A DNA stretch of 64,000 nt from Acidobacteriota bacterium (GCA_021846985.1 JAJZVX010000003.1:124001-188000), one strand, 5' to 3'; positions 1 through 9,589 are shown, counted from the first letter of the stretch. Notes: generated from the letters alone by a model not told the origin. Program-made: numbers and translations.

Positions 1-57
1 TACCATCGAAGGTTGAAGTGTTGCGGACCAGCCGGGTGGCGCGGAGGAAAAACTGCC

Positions 58-1005
58 ATGCACGCGGAGCAATGGAAAACAGACGTGGCGCCTGTGGTGC
101 GGTGGGAGACGGAGTGGCGGCTGCGCACGCGCCGTGTGAAGATGGGACGCCGCACGCTGGTGATGGGCATTGTGAACGTGACGCCGGACTCGTTCAGCGA
201 CGGAGGGAAATTCTATGCGCCGGAGCGGGCGGTGGCGCATGGTCTGGAACTGCTGGAGCAGGGAGCCGACCTGCTGGACGTGGGCGCGGAGAGCACGCGT
301 CCGGGGTCGCAGGCGGGCGGGGCGGAAGCGCTGGTGGGCACAGAGGAAGAGCAGGCGCGGCTGCTACCGGTGGTGGAAGGGATTCTGCGGGAGCGGCCGG
401 AGGCGATTGTCTCCATCGACACCTACAAGGCAGCGACGGCGCGAGCTGGGTTGGCGGCCGGGGCAGAGATCGTGAACGACGTGAGCGGCTTCCTGTGGGA
501 TGAGGCGATGCCGGGCGTGTGCGCCGGGGCGGGGTGCGGCGTGGTGCTGATGCACACACGGGGACGGCCCGAGGAATGGAAGACGCAGGAGCGGCTGGCG
601 GATGCGGAGGTAGTGGCCACGGTGCGGGCCGGGTTGGCGGCGAGCCTGGAAACGGCCGCGCGCGCGGGGATTGCGCAGGAGGCGATTGTGCTCGACCCCG
701 GATATGGATTCGGCAAGCGCATGGAAGAGAACTACGCGCTGCTGGCGCGGCAGGCGGAGCTGCTGGCTCTGGGGCGTCCACTGCTGGCCGGGGTGAGCCG
801 CAAATCGTTTCTGGGAAGAACGCTGGCACCGTTTCATGACGGCAAAGACGCGCCGCCCGCGCAACGGGAGACAGCCAGCCTGGCGGCACTGACGGCAGCC
901 ATTCTGCACGGGGCGTCGATTGCAAGGGTGCATACCGTGAGGACAGCGGCAGAGGCGGCGCGAATTGCGGACGAGGTAGCGAATCGTCTTTCACTTCTTT
1001 CTTAG
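58..1005 (+). CDS. folP: Dihydropteroate synthase
   Basis: The protein (315 aa) should condense 6-hydroxymethyl-dihydropterin pyrophosphate with p-aminobenzoate to give dihydropteroate in cytosolic folate synthesis. Three family signatures are visible: the first pterin-binding block GIVNVTPDSFSDGG near residues 37-50, DVGAESTRPGS near 75-85, and GVSRKSF near 245-251, the C-terminal phosphate/pterin loop. I chose the ATG at 58 because GGAGGA precedes it at a good distance; an upstream in-frame ATG at 13 has no such site. The N-terminus is about 35 residues longer than in short forms of the family. The window cuts off whatever lies upstream, so operon membership on that side is unknown. The next folate gene, folC, is about 46 kb away, so the pathway is dispersed. 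Confidence 0.96.
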   Translation: MHAEQWKTDVAPVVRWETEWRLRTRRVKMGRRTLVMGIVNVTPDSFSDGGKFYAPERAVAHGLELLEQGADLLDVGAESTRPGSQAGGAEALVGTEEEQARLLPVVEGILRERPEAIVSIDTYKAATARAGLAAGAEIVNDVSGFLWDEAMPGVCAGAGCGVVLMHTRGRPEEWKTQERLADAEVVATVRAGLAASLETAARAGIAQEAIVLDPGYGFGKRMEENYALLARQAELLALGRPLLAGVSRKSFLGRTLAPFHDGKDAPPAQRETASLAALTAAILHGASIARVHTVRTAAEAARIADEVANRLSLLS

Positions 1006-1072
1006 TCGTCTTCGGCCAAAAGCAATCTTCGCTACCTATTCGCTGTAGAGCCGCGCTATCCTCAAAGCAAGC

Positions 1073-4000
1073 ATGCCGTCCCGCCCTCCCAATCTGGAGC
1101 TGGAATCCGATCCTCTGGCCTGTTTCCATCCGGTAACCAAGGACTGGTTCAACGCGGTCTTTGATGCGCCCACCGCACCGCAGCGGCAGGGCTGGCCGGT
1201 GATCGCCCGCGGTGAGAGCGCCCTCATTCTGGCCCCCACCGGCACCGGCAAAACCCTCACCGCCTTCCTCTGGTGCCTCGACCGGCTGATGCTCGATCAT
1301 GGGGATCGCGGATCGGAGAGCGTGGGACGGAAATCCACGGGGAAAGGCGGCTGGGGCTGCAAGGTTGTCTACATCTCGCCGTTGAAAGCCCTGGCCGTGG
1401 ACGTGGAGCGGAATCTGCGTTCGCCGCTGGCGGGCATGGCCAACATGGCCCGCCGCATGGGCGTCCCTTTCCATGAACCGCTCATCAGCATCCGTACCGG
1501 CGACACTCCGCAGCGGGAGCGTGCCCGCTTTCAGCGCCATCCCGGCGAAATCCTCATCACCACGCCCGAGTCGCTCTACCTGCTGCTCACATCCCGCGCC
1601 GCCGAGGCCCTCCGCACTGTGGACACGGTCATCGTGGACGAGATCCACGCACTCGTTCCCACCAAGCGCGGCGCTCACCTGTCCCTTTCTCTGGAGCGGC
1701 TCGAGGCCATGGCGCGGCACCGCATCCAGCGCATTGGCCTCTCGGCTACACAGAGGCCGCTGGAAGAGGTGGCGCGGTTCCTGGGCGGCGTGGAAATAGA
1801 GGGCGCAAGGGAACAAGGAGGCAAGGGAACGGCCGGTCAAGGAGCAGGGCCGGCACGAAGCGATAGCGTGTATTCCGGGTGTTGGCCACCTGACGGAGAG
1901 TTCACCCGCTCCGCCGGCGCCTCGGCGCCAGAGGCGGCGGACGCCGCGCCCTTGCGCTACCGGCCGGTAACGATTGTGAACGCCGCGCAGCCCAAGCAGC
2001 TCAAGCTCCGCATCGAGGTTCCCGTTGAGGACATGGCGCACATCGGCGAGATGGAGGATCTGCCCAGCGGTCCCGCCGCGCAGATGCCGCGGCGCATCTC
2101 GATCTGGAATGCCATTCATCCGCGGCTGCTCGAGCTGATTCGCGAGCGCAACTCCACCATCCTCTTCGTCAACAGCCGTCAAGTGGCCGAGCGTCTGGCC
2201 AGTGCGCTCAACGAACGCGCCGGCGAAGAGCTTGCCCGCGCCCATCACGGTTCGCTGGCCGCCGAACAGCGGTCCGTCATTGAGGAGCAGCTCAAGGCGG
2301 GCAGAATCCGCGCTCTCTGCGCCACCTCCACGCTGGAGCTGGGCATCGATATGGGCGCGGTCGATCTGGTGATTCAAATCGAGTCGCCGCCCTCGGTGGC
2401 GAGCGGGATGCAGCGCATCGGCCGCGCCGGCCATCAGGTGGACGCGGTCAGCGAGGGCATTCTCTTTCCCAAGTTCCGCGCCGACCTGGTGGCCTGTGCC
2501 GCCGTGACGCGCGCCATGCACGAAGGCCACATTGAATCGACACGCTATCCGCGCAATCCCCTCGATGTGCTGGCCCAGCAGATGGTGGCTATCGCCGCTC
2601 ACCCGCCGGAAGAAACAGGAAACAAGGGACCCAAAGGACGCGGGAGCAGGAAGACCGGTGGTTCCGCTTCCCCGGAGGCCGAGAAGGATTTGCCGGAAGT
2701 CCGGGTTGATTTTCTCTATGATCTTGTTCGCCGCGCCGCGCCGTTCGCCGGCCTTGGCCGCGCCGCCTTCGAGGGCGTTCTGGACCTTCTGAGCGGACGA
2801 TACCCCTCCGATGAGTTCGCCGAGCTGCGGCCGCGCCTCAACTGGGACCGGCTCCGCAACGTGGTGACGGCCCGCGAAGGCGCCGCCCGCCTGGCCATTC
2901 TAAACGCGGGCACGATTCCCGACCGCGGACTTTACGGTGTTTTCCTGGCGCATAGCGAGGGCAAAGCGGTCAGGGTGGGCGAGCTCGACGAGGAGATGGT
3001 CTTTGAGTCGCACACCAACGAGACCTTCATCCTGGGCGCGTCGACGTGGCGGATTGTGGACATTACGCACGACCGCGTTCTGGTGGAGCCGGCGCCGGGC
3101 GAACCCGGCAAAATGCCTTTCTGGAAAGGCGACGGGCCGGGCCGTCCGCTGGAGTTTGGCCGCCGCATCGGCGCCATGGTCCGCGAGCTGTGCGCCCTGC
3201 CCAGGCCCGCCGCGCTCACTCGCCTGATCACCGGCCACGACCTCGATCCCGGCGCCGCCGAAAATCTGCTCCAGTTCCTCGCTGAGCAGCAGGAGGCCAC
3301 CAACCACGTTCCCGACGATCGCACTATCGTCATTGAGCGCTGTCGCGACGAGCTGGGCGACTGGCGCGTCTGCGTGCTGACACCATTCGGCAGCCGCGTG
3401 CACATTCCGTGGGCGATGGCGGTGAGCGCACGTATCCGCGCCAGCGGCGGTCCCGACGTGGAAACCCTCTGGAGCGACGACGGATTTGTTCTCCGCTTTG
3501 CCGACACGGATGCGCCGCCCGATTCCGACTGGATTCTCGTGGAGGCAGCCGAAGCCATGCAGCTTGTGGTTCGGCAGCTTGGCTCGACAGCCCTGTTTGC
3601 CGGCCGGTTTCGCGAGGCGGCGGGGCGCGCGCTGCTGCTGCCGCGCCGCCGCGCCGACATTCGCTCGCCGCTGTGGCAGCTTCGCAAGCGCTCCTACGAC
3701 CTGCTGAAGGTGGCGGCGCGCTATCCGTCGTTTCCGCTGATTCTGGAGGCCTATCGCGAGTGCTTGCGCGACGTCTTCGACATGCCCGCGCTGATCGAGA
3801 TTCTGAGCGAGATCGAGCAGCGCAAGCTGCGCGTGCATGTGGTGGAAACCCGCAAACCGTCGCCCTTTGCCGCGTCTCTGCTTTTCAGCTATGTGGCCAA
3901 CTTCGTCTATGACGGCGACGCGCCGCTGGCGGAGCGACGCGCCCAGGCCCTCACCATTGACCAGGACCAGCTTCGCGAACTGCTCGGCGAAGCCGATCTC

Positions 4001-5929
4001 CGCGAACTGCTGGACGCCGAGGCCATCGCCGCCGTGGAAGAGACCGCGCAGTGCCTGACGGAAAACTACCGCGCCCGCTCCGCCGATGGCATGCACGATC
4101 TCTGTCTCCGCCTGGGCGATCTGACGCGCGAAGAACTGGCCCGTCGCCTGGCCTCACCCGATCTGTTGCAGCACGTCGACCGCCTCATCCGCTCGCGCCG
4201 CCTGCTGGAAGTGCGCGTGGCTGGCGAGCGGCGCCTCGTCGCTGCTGAAGACGCGGCCCGCTATCGCGACGCTCTCGGCATTCCGCTGCCCCCCGGGCTG
4301 GCGCTGTCCCTGCTGGAGCCCGTGGCCCAGCCGGTGCTGGAGCTGGTGCGCCGCTACGCGCGTACTCACGGTCCTTTCACAGTGCGCGAAGTTGCCGGCA
4401 GGTTCGCTCTGGACGCAACCGACGTCGATGCGGCGCTGCGTCAGCTTGCCCGGGAGGGACGGGTTCTCGAAGGCGGCTTTCGGCCCGGCGGCATCCACGA
4501 CGAGTGGTGCGACGCCGAAATCCTTCGCCAGATTCGCCGCAAGTCTCTTGCCCGCCTGCGCCGCGAGGTGGAGCCCGTCGAGCAGCACACGCTTGCCCGG
4601 TTCCTGAGCCACTGGCAGGGGCTGCTGACGCCGCGCCGCGGCCCCGGCCTTGATGCGCTGCTCGACACCATCGAGAATCTGCAGGGCGCGCCACTGGTGG
4701 CCTCGCTTGCGGAAAGCGCCATTCTGCCCGCGCGCCTCGCGGACTACGCACCCGCCGCCCTCGACACCCTCATTGCCGCCGGCGAGGTGGCCTGGGCCGG
4801 CGTCGAGCCGCTCGGCGAGCATGACGGCCGCATCGCCCTCTTCCTCGCCGACAAGCTTCCTCTTCTCGCCCAACGCCGTCCGCTCGCGGAGCCCCTTGCC
4901 GAACGCGAAAAACGTCTCCTCGCGGTCCTCGAATCCAGTGGGGCCAGCTTCTTCGACCGTCTACACGAGGCGGCCGGCGGAGGCTATCCGGGCGAAACCA
5001 TGGATGCTCTCTGGAGCCTGGTGTGGCGGGGCCTTGTCACCAACGACTCGCTCCACGCTCTTCGTGCCTACCTGGCCCGCCCCGAAAGCACCCGCGCCCC
5101 GCGCCGCATGCACACCGGCCAGACATTCCGCTCCCGCCGCACCACCCCGCCCACGGCTCAAGGCCGCTGGTCGCTGCTGCCGATGCGCGCACGAGAGGGA
5201 GGCGAAGGAGGTCCCAGTTCGACTGAAGCGAGCCACGCGCTGGCGCTCCAGCTTTTGGCGCGCTACGGTCTTTTGACCCGTGAGGCCGTGGCCGCGGAAA
5301 ATATTCCCGGCGGCTTCAGCGCCGTTTACGATGTGCTGAAAGCCCTGGAGGAGTCAGGCCGCATCCGCCGCGGGTACTTTGTGGCCGGCCTGGGCGCCAC
5401 GCAGTTTGCTCTTCCCGCCGCCGTCGATCTGCTTCGTCGGCTCCGCGCGGCGCCGCCCGAGGAAGAGCCGGAGTTTGTCCAACTGGCCGCCTCCGATCCC
5501 GCCAACCCCTATGGCTCCGTTCTGCGCTGGCCCGATCTCCCCGTTGCCGAAGAGGACTCCGAATCTGCCCCGCGCATCCTCACCCGCGCCTCGTATGCCG
5601 AGGTTATCCTCCGCAACGGCCAGCTGGTTGCATGGCTGCGCCGCGGCAACCCGAATCTGCTCGTATTTCTTCCTGTCGAAGAACCGGAGCACAGCCAGGC
5701 CGCCGCCGGACTGGCCCACTTTCTGTGTGCACGCGGACAGCAGCGCATGCGGGGCTCCAGCCACCAAGGGATGCTCATCACCACCATCAATGGCCAGCCC
5801 GCCGCCGCCAGCCCAATGGCGCGCTCCCTGATGGATGCGGGCTTTCATCCCGGCCCACTGGGTATGCACCTTCGCCGCATCCTCCCTGGCGCCCCCAGCG
5901 ATGCGCGCTCCTCCGAAGCCACCATGTAG
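1073..5929 (+). CDS. lhr: Large Lhr-family DEAD/DEAH-box helicase
   Basis: This 1618-aa protein is a superfamily 2 ATP-dependent helicase of the Lhr (large helicase-related) type, used in DNA repair and processing. Walker A is APTGTGKT at residues 54-61, Walker B is DEIH at 189-192, motif III is SATQ just after, and motif VI is QRIGRAGH at 447-454. The long region after the two RecA-like lobes, with winged-helix and Lhr C-terminal parts, matches the family's usual 1400-1600 aa. Low-complexity, Gly/Ser/Lys-rich insertions occur near residues 243-295 and 510-545 and again near 1370-1385, and look like linkers. The gene starts 67 bases after folP on the same strand and may be read through from it. 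Confidence 0.93.
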   Translation: MPSRPPNLELESDPLACFHPVTKDWFNAVFDAPTAPQRQGWPVIARGESALILAPTGTGKTLTAFLWCLDRLMLDHGDRGSESVGRKSTGKGGWGCKVVYISPLKALAVDVERNLRSPLAGMANMARRMGVPFHEPLISIRTGDTPQRERARFQRHPGEILITTPESLYLLLTSRAAEALRTVDTVIVDEIHALVPTKRGAHLSLSLERLEAMARHRIQRIGLSATQRPLEEVARFLGGVEIEGAREQGGKGTAGQGAGPARSDSVYSGCWPPDGEFTRSAGASAPEAADAAPLRYRPVTIVNAAQPKQLKLRIEVPVEDMAHIGEMEDLPSGPAAQMPRRISIWNAIHPRLLELIRERNSTILFVNSRQVAERLASALNERAGEELARAHHGSLAAEQRSVIEEQLKAGRIRALCATSTLELGIDMGAVDLVIQIESPPSVASGMQRIGRAGHQVDAVSEGILFPKFRADLVACAAVTRAMHEGHIESTRYPRNPLDVLAQQMVAIAAHPPEETGNKGPKGRGSRKTGGSASPEAEKDLPEVRVDFLYDLVRRAAPFAGLGRAAFEGVLDLLSGRYPSDEFAELRPRLNWDRLRNVVTAREGAARLAILNAGTIPDRGLYGVFLAHSEGKAVRVGELDEEMVFESHTNETFILGASTWRIVDITHDRVLVEPAPGEPGKMPFWKGDGPGRPLEFGRRIGAMVRELCALPRPAALTRLITGHDLDPGAAENLLQFLAEQQEATNHVPDDRTIVIERCRDELGDWRVCVLTPFGSRVHIPWAMAVSARIRASGGPDVETLWSDDGFVLRFADTDAPPDSDWILVEAAEAMQLVVRQLGSTALFAGRFREAAGRALLLPRRRADIRSPLWQLRKRSYDLLKVAARYPSFPLILEAYRECLRDVFDMPALIEILSEIEQRKLRVHVVETRKPSPFAASLLFSYVANFVYDGDAPLAERRAQALTIDQDQLRELLGEADLRELLDAEAIAAVEETAQCLTENYRARSADGMHDLCLRLGDLTREELARRLASPDLLQHVDRLIRSRRLLEVRVAGERRLVAAEDAARYRDALGIPLPPGLALSLLEPVAQPVLELVRRYARTHGPFTVREVAGRFALDATDVDAALRQLAREGRVLEGGFRPGGIHDEWCDAEILRQIRRKSLARLRREVEPVEQHTLARFLSHWQGLLTPRRGPGLDALLDTIENLQGAPLVASLAESAILPARLADYAPAALDTLIAAGEVAWAGVEPLGEHDGRIALFLADKLPLLAQRRPLAEPLAEREKRLLAVLESSGASFFDRLHEAAGGGYPGETMDALWSLVWRGLVTNDSLHALRAYLARPESTRAPRRMHTGQTFRSRRTTPPTAQGRWSLLPMRAREGGEGGPSSTEASHALALQLLARYGLLTREAVAAENIPGGFSAVYDVLKALEESGRIRRGYFVAGLGATQFALPAAVDLLRRLRAAPPEEEPEFVQLAASDPANPYGSVLRWPDLPVAEEDSESAPRILTRASYAEVILRNGQLVAWLRRGNPNLLVFLPVEEPEHSQAAAGLAHFLCARGQQRMRGSSHQGMLITTINGQPAAASPMARSLMDAGFHPGPLGMHLRRILPGAPSDARSSEATM

Positions 5930-6020
5930 CCAACCAGCCTTGCCCCACAGACGGCGGCTCCTCATGCGCTGGAACAGCGGAGATGAGCAATTGCTACACT
6001 CGACATAAGGGTGGAGTGGG

Positions 6021-6743
6021 ATGCGTGCAAGCGAGACGGAGTTTCGTTTTCGAGCACTGATCGTTATGGGCCTGGTGGGCCTTGGCTTCTGGGCGCCATG
6101 GGTGGAAAAACTCGGCATAGGAAGGCGCACGCCTTTGCTGCGCTGGCTGGTGGTCGAGGCCAGCCGGAATGCACACATTCCTCAGGGAACGGCAACGGTT
6201 GTGGTGCTTGTTTTTGCGGCGTTGATTGCCGCCATGGGGGCGCTGCTGCGCGTGTCGGGAACGGCGTGGATCAGCGCCGGCGTGATGCGCGACACCGAGA
6301 TGCAGGCGCGCGCCCTGGCCACCGGCGGGCCTTATCGTTTTGTGCGCAATCCGCTTTATCTCGGAGCCTGGTTCATGGTGGCGGGCATGGCCTTCCTGAT
6401 GCCGGTGAGCGGCGCGATTTTCGCTTTGGCCACCGTCATCCCGTTCCAGGTGCGCCTGATCTTCAGCGAAGAAGATTTCCTCATGCGGAAACTGGGAGAG
6501 CCGTATCGGGTTTACCTGCGCACCGTACCCAGACTCCTGCCCCGGTTGCGGACCGGACTGAAACCGGCCCAACAGCGTCCCGACTGGCTCCATGCCGTGA
6601 TTGCAGAGATCTTTGCCATCAGCGTATTTCTGATTCTGGCCTTTCTCTCGTGGGATCTCGACGACGCGCTGATGCGTTGGTCACTTCTGGTGTGCCTGGT
6701 GGTTTCGATGATTGCCAGGACGCTGATCCCCAAAGAAGAGTAA
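6021..6743 (+). CDS. Isoprenylcysteine methyltransferase-like (ICMT/PEMT) membrane protein, copy 1
   Basis: This 240-aa polytopic inner-membrane protein has the signature GPYRFVRNPLYLG at residues 103-115, which marks the S-adenosylmethionine-dependent ICMT/PEMT/NnrU-like methyltransferase fold. Hydrophobic segments lie around residues 12-28, 57-75, 115-140 and near the C-terminus. The substrate of bacterial members is mostly unknown; it could be a lipid or a small molecule. A close paralog at 12689-13420 aligns without gaps through this motif with about 55% identity, so the two arose by duplication. The start is the first ATG after a GGAGTGGG stretch. Membrane methyltransferase is a family-level statement; the reaction is not established by the sequence. 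Confidence 0.75.
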   Translation: MRASETEFRFRALIVMGLVGLGFWAPWVEKLGIGRRTPLLRWLVVEASRNAHIPQGTATVVVLVFAALIAAMGALLRVSGTAWISAGVMRDTEMQARALATGGPYRFVRNPLYLGAWFMVAGMAFLMPVSGAIFALATVIPFQVRLIFSEEDFLMRKLGEPYRVYLRTVPRLLPRLRTGLKPAQQRPDWLHAVIAEIFAISVFLILAFLSWDLDDALMRWSLLVCLVVSMIARTLIPKEE

Positions 6744-6862
6744 CTAGCCCGACAGGCCTGCGGCGCGGATCGCCGTCTCAAGAATGCCGCACCAAAGGAA
6801 AAGGGAAGAGCCAGCCGCCCTTCCCCTCCTCACCACCATCTTGCTACCCGGCCCGAACGCAG

Positions 6863-7159
6863 CTACTTCTTCGGGGGAGCAATCACGTCCTTGGCGGCCT
6901 TGGCCACGCGGAACTTCACCACCGTCTTGGCCTTGATCTTGATGGCCGCGCCGGTCTGCGGGTTGCGTCCAATGCGGGCCTTGCGCTCTGCCTTCACCAG
7001 CCGGCCGATGCCGGGGATCACGAAAACGCCGTTCTTCTTCGTTTCCTTGATGGCGGTCTCGGCCAGCAGGTCCAGGAAGCCCGCGGCCTGCTTGTTGGTG
7101 AGTTGCATCTTCTCGGCCATGTGCCGCGTCAGGGCAGTCTTGGTCATTGCAGTTGCCAT
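6863..7159 (-). CDS. HU-family DNA-binding protein
   Basis: This 98-aa histone-like protein of the HU/IHF family bends and compacts DNA as a dimer. The signature GRNPQTG at residues 64-70 sits at the base of the beta-arm, with basic flanks (KAERKARI before it and Lys-rich KIKAKTVVKF after it). The tail ending APPKK is slightly longer than in canonical HU (90 aa). The start at 7159 is supported by AAGGAG eight bases upstream; a second ATG at 7147 is possible. About 220-270 bases upstream lies an unusual phased repeat array (7375-7430) that could belong to its control region. Confidence 0.95.
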   Translation of the reverse strand: MATAMTKTALTRHMAEKMQLTNKQAAGFLDLLAETAIKETKKNGVFVIPGIGRLVKAERKARIGRNPQTGAAIKIKAKTVVKFRVAKAAKDVIAPPKK

Positions 7160-7374
7160 TGTCTCTTCTCCTTCTGGGCGTGCCCTCGGGGCAGCCGTTG
7201 TTGCCTGGGATCCTGTCGCAGGATGCGAACCGCATGGAGGGAGTGCGACCGAGGCAACGTTTGCACGAAACCCCTGTATTCATGCGGGTCCAAGAACCCT
7301 GTCGATGGTTACAATGCGGCCTGAGGGGTGATGAAGTCAATGGAAAAAATCGGAATTTCCACAGTTTTCTCCGG

Positions 7375-7430
7375 TTTTTGCCTGTAATTTGCCTAAAATT
7401 GCCTCAAATTGCCTGTATTTAGCCTATAAC
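7375..7430. repeat. Five helically phased GCCT direct repeats with A/T tracts
   Basis: The tetramer GCCT occurs at 7380, 7391, 7401, 7411 and 7422, a spacing of 11, 10, 10 and 11 bases. Each copy is flanked by short A or T tracts, so the units read like TTTGCCTAAAA. The spacing equals the helical repeat of B-DNA, so bound proteins or A-tract bends would all face the same side. The array begins 18 bases beyond the stop codon of the DUF2461 gene and lies upstream of the HU gene in its reading direction. It may be a regulator-binding array or a curved upstream element. Confidence 0.7.
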
Positions 7431-7447
7431 CCACATCTTTGCCCCGT

Positions 7448-8191
7448 CTACCGCAGGCCGAACAGCACCCTCTTCTTCGGTGCCAGCGTGGCCGCAATCG
7501 GCGCATTCAGCGCGTCCACCACTGGTGAGGCCAGCTTGAAGGATCGAATCAGCAGCGCCGCCAAGCCCGGTTTCAGCGCCTCTGTTGCGGGCAGTGTAGT
7601 GGCCAGTCCCCACTGGCGGCAGCGGATCATATCCATCGCCGGATGCTGGGCAGGAAAGCCTTTGGGCGGGCGCGTGAGGGCATTGCCCTCGAACTCCTCG
7701 AAGGTTTTGCGCACCGCGGCACGATGGATCAACTTGCGGAATTCCTCATGATGATCCAGGAGCCAGTGGCGCACGGCGGCCAACTGCTCTTTCTCCGGCA
7801 TCCATACCCCCGCGGCGATAATCAACTCTTTTGCGCTCACGTGGAAGTAGTAGCCGGCGCCGGAGGTTTTTTCCATCCCCTCGGCCGCCCACCACGCGGC
7901 TACGTGCGTTTTGTAGGGCGCCTTGTTGGCGCTGAAGCGCGTATCGCGATAGATGCGGAAAAGGCACTTCTCCGGCGGGCGTGCAAAACGGGGCGCAAAG
8001 CCCGCCATGGCGTCGTTCACCTTGCGGACAATGGCCAGCATGGGCGCCTTCAACTCCGCTTCGAAAACGGCCTTGCGGGGCTGAAACCATGCGCGCTCGT
8101 TGTGCCGCGCCAAGTTGCGCAGAAAAGTCAAGGCTTCGGGGCGAAAGCAGGGAAGAGCAGCCGCCATCTGCGGCTTGGATTGGGTAGCCAT
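7448..8191 (-). CDS. DUF2461 family protein (TIGR02453 type)
   Basis: This 247-aa protein resembles the DUF2461 family, found in bacteria and fungi and of unknown biochemical role. Recognisable traits are the N-terminal FLRNLARHNERAWF block, a central FRIYRDTRFSANKAPYKTH block around residues 80-98, and a GYYFHVSAKELIIAAG stretch after it. I chose the ATG at 8191 because the alternative GTG at 8224 adds residues that do not look like the family start; no strong ribosome-binding site is visible for either. It has no signal peptide or membrane segment. The phased repeat array begins just past its stop codon. Confidence 0.85.
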   Translation of the reverse strand: MATQSKPQMAAALPCFRPEALTFLRNLARHNERAWFQPRKAVFEAELKAPMLAIVRKVNDAMAGFAPRFARPPEKCLFRIYRDTRFSANKAPYKTHVAAWWAAEGMEKTSGAGYYFHVSAKELIIAAGVWMPEKEQLAAVRHWLLDHHEEFRKLIHRAAVRKTFEEFEGNALTRPPKGFPAQHPAMDMIRCRQWGLATTLPATEALKPGLAALLIRSFKLASPVVDALNAPIAATLAPKKRVLFGLR

Positions 8192-8454
8192 GGCAACAGC
8201 AGTGTACCGCGCAAGCCTGCGCACTCAGTGCCAGAGCAGACGCCATGAGAGGCTGGGACTGGCTGCTGTTTCTCTCTCCCCGAACCGGCGTGCGGAATGG
8301 CGCCTTGACGATCCAGCGCGGACTTTTTGCTGGAACTCCGCCAATCAGCGTTGCACCCATCGCTCTTTGCCAGGGCTGAAGCTCCGCTTGACTAGAAACG
8401 GTCCCAAGGGAAGTGCCCGCCGGTTTGTTACCCTACGGGAAAGGAGACTTCTCA

Positions 8455-8562
8455 ATGAACCTCTCTTCCCCGTTTTTTGTGGTTCCCCTGTTAATGGTGA
8501 TCTTTGTGGCAGGAATTTTGTTTGCCACTTCCAGCAAGGAAGACGAGCCACCGGCGCACTGA
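8455..8562 (+). CDS. Small single-span membrane protein, 35 aa
   Basis: A short frame encodes 35 residues: a Pro/Phe-containing N-terminus, one continuous hydrophobic segment of about 18 residues (from FFVVPLLMV to GILFA), and a charged tail with KEDE near the end. A strong ribosome-binding site, AAAGGAGA, lies eight to nine bases before the ATG, which is the main argument that it is translated. It sits 60 bases before a lipoprotein gene on the same strand and could share its transcript. I do not recognise a family. It could be a regulatory membrane peptide, a toxin-like peptide, or a chance frame with a good start. Confidence 0.5.
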   Translation: MNLSSPFFVVPLLMVIFVAGILFATSSKEDEPPAH

Positions 8563-8622
8563 GCCAGAACGGATTTTCGGAACCATATCGACTTTCCGGC
8601 CGTATAACAAGCGAAGAGGGCG

Positions 8623-9258
8623 ATGGCCATGATTCGTTCAGCAGCGGTTTTGGCAGCCAGCCTGGCGCTGGCGGCTGGAATGACTGGATGCCGGGTCCAT
8701 GTGGAGAAGGGCGCAAACGGCGAGGACAAGAACGTCCAGGTGGACACGCCGTTCGGCGGCGTGCACGTGAACACCAACCAGACCACGGCCGCGGACCTGG
8801 GACTTCCCGTTTATCCGGGTGCGCTAGCCGTCACCGACGACGACAAGCACAAGTCGGCGGACGTACACATGGGCTTTGGCGAATGGGAAATGAGGGTGCA
8901 GGCCGTAAACTACGAAACCACAGACTCGCGGGATAAAGTAGAAGCTTTTTATAGGAAAGCCATGGGCCGTTTTGGAGATGTGTTGACATGCGAGGATGGC
9001 TCGCCGGTGGGTAAGCCAACCCGCACCTCCGAAGGCCTCACCTGCGAAGACAGCAAGAATTCCCCCCATGTGCAGGTAAAAGGGGACGCCATGAGCTGGA
9101 GCGACCACAGCGGCGGCCTGCAGCTCAAGGCGGGCTCCAAGCGGCATCAGCACATTGTGGGCTTTGAACGCAGCCGGGAGGGCAAGACGCGCTTTGCACT
9201 GGTGGCGCTGGATCTGCCGGCCGGGATAGGCAACCGGAACTCCGATAAGAGCGACTAG
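8623..9258 (+). CDS. Predicted lipoprotein of unknown function
   Basis: The 211-aa protein starts with a signal sequence ending in a lipobox-like GMTGC, so Cys23 would be lipidated and the protein anchored in the cell envelope. After it comes a polar stretch with VHVEKGANGEDKNVQVD, then a region containing LGLPVYPGA that resembles secreted acidobacterial proteins of unknown role, and an alpha/beta-looking remainder with two cysteines near residues 123 and 140. The start at 8623 has AGAGGG upstream; the next ATG at 8629 is also possible. It follows the 35-residue membrane peptide on the same strand. I recognise no enzyme motif. Confidence 0.7.
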   Translation: MAMIRSAAVLAASLALAAGMTGCRVHVEKGANGEDKNVQVDTPFGGVHVNTNQTTAADLGLPVYPGALAVTDDDKHKSADVHMGFGEWEMRVQAVNYETTDSRDKVEAFYRKAMGRFGDVLTCEDGSPVGKPTRTSEGLTCEDSKNSPHVQVKGDAMSWSDHSGGLQLKAGSKRHQHIVGFERSREGKTRFALVALDLPAGIGNRNSDKSD

Positions 9259-9589
9259 CGTCGCTCCACCCTGGGGCTTGCCCGAGAGAAAGATATGCAC
9301 CGCGCGCGCCGCCTCCAAGGTCCGCGGGTATAAGATGGTGTGCCGGAACTCTTTTTTTGGCGATTTGCACCCGTTGCAACAGCGTCACCAGCCCCTTGCG
9401 AGCGATTCCGGAGATGGGGGCTTTTCGAAGGGGAATGTCGCCGCGCGCGACGGCATTTTCCTGAGGAACCGGCCCCCGGAGGCCGGGCTTACGTGCCGCG
9501 GACGCTCTGCGGGTGCATCGGGGGCTGGGCTGAATGGCCATAGAAGTCTCATGACGGGCGCATGCACGCTCGATCCAGGAGGATTCACG
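9259..9589. other. Intergenic region without a supported gene
   Basis: This 331-base stretch has no frame with both a ribosome-binding site and plausible composition. It holds an imperfect inverted repeat around 9431-9460 and a short CCGG-rich hairpin near 9470-9486. The AGGAGG ribosome-binding site of the next gene is at its right end. Confidence 0.5.

Noticed and set aside
194-2602. Long minus-strand open frame of 802 codons
   Set aside because: It lies opposite folP and the helicase, has composition typical of the complement of GC-rich genes, and shows no motif or ribosome-binding site.
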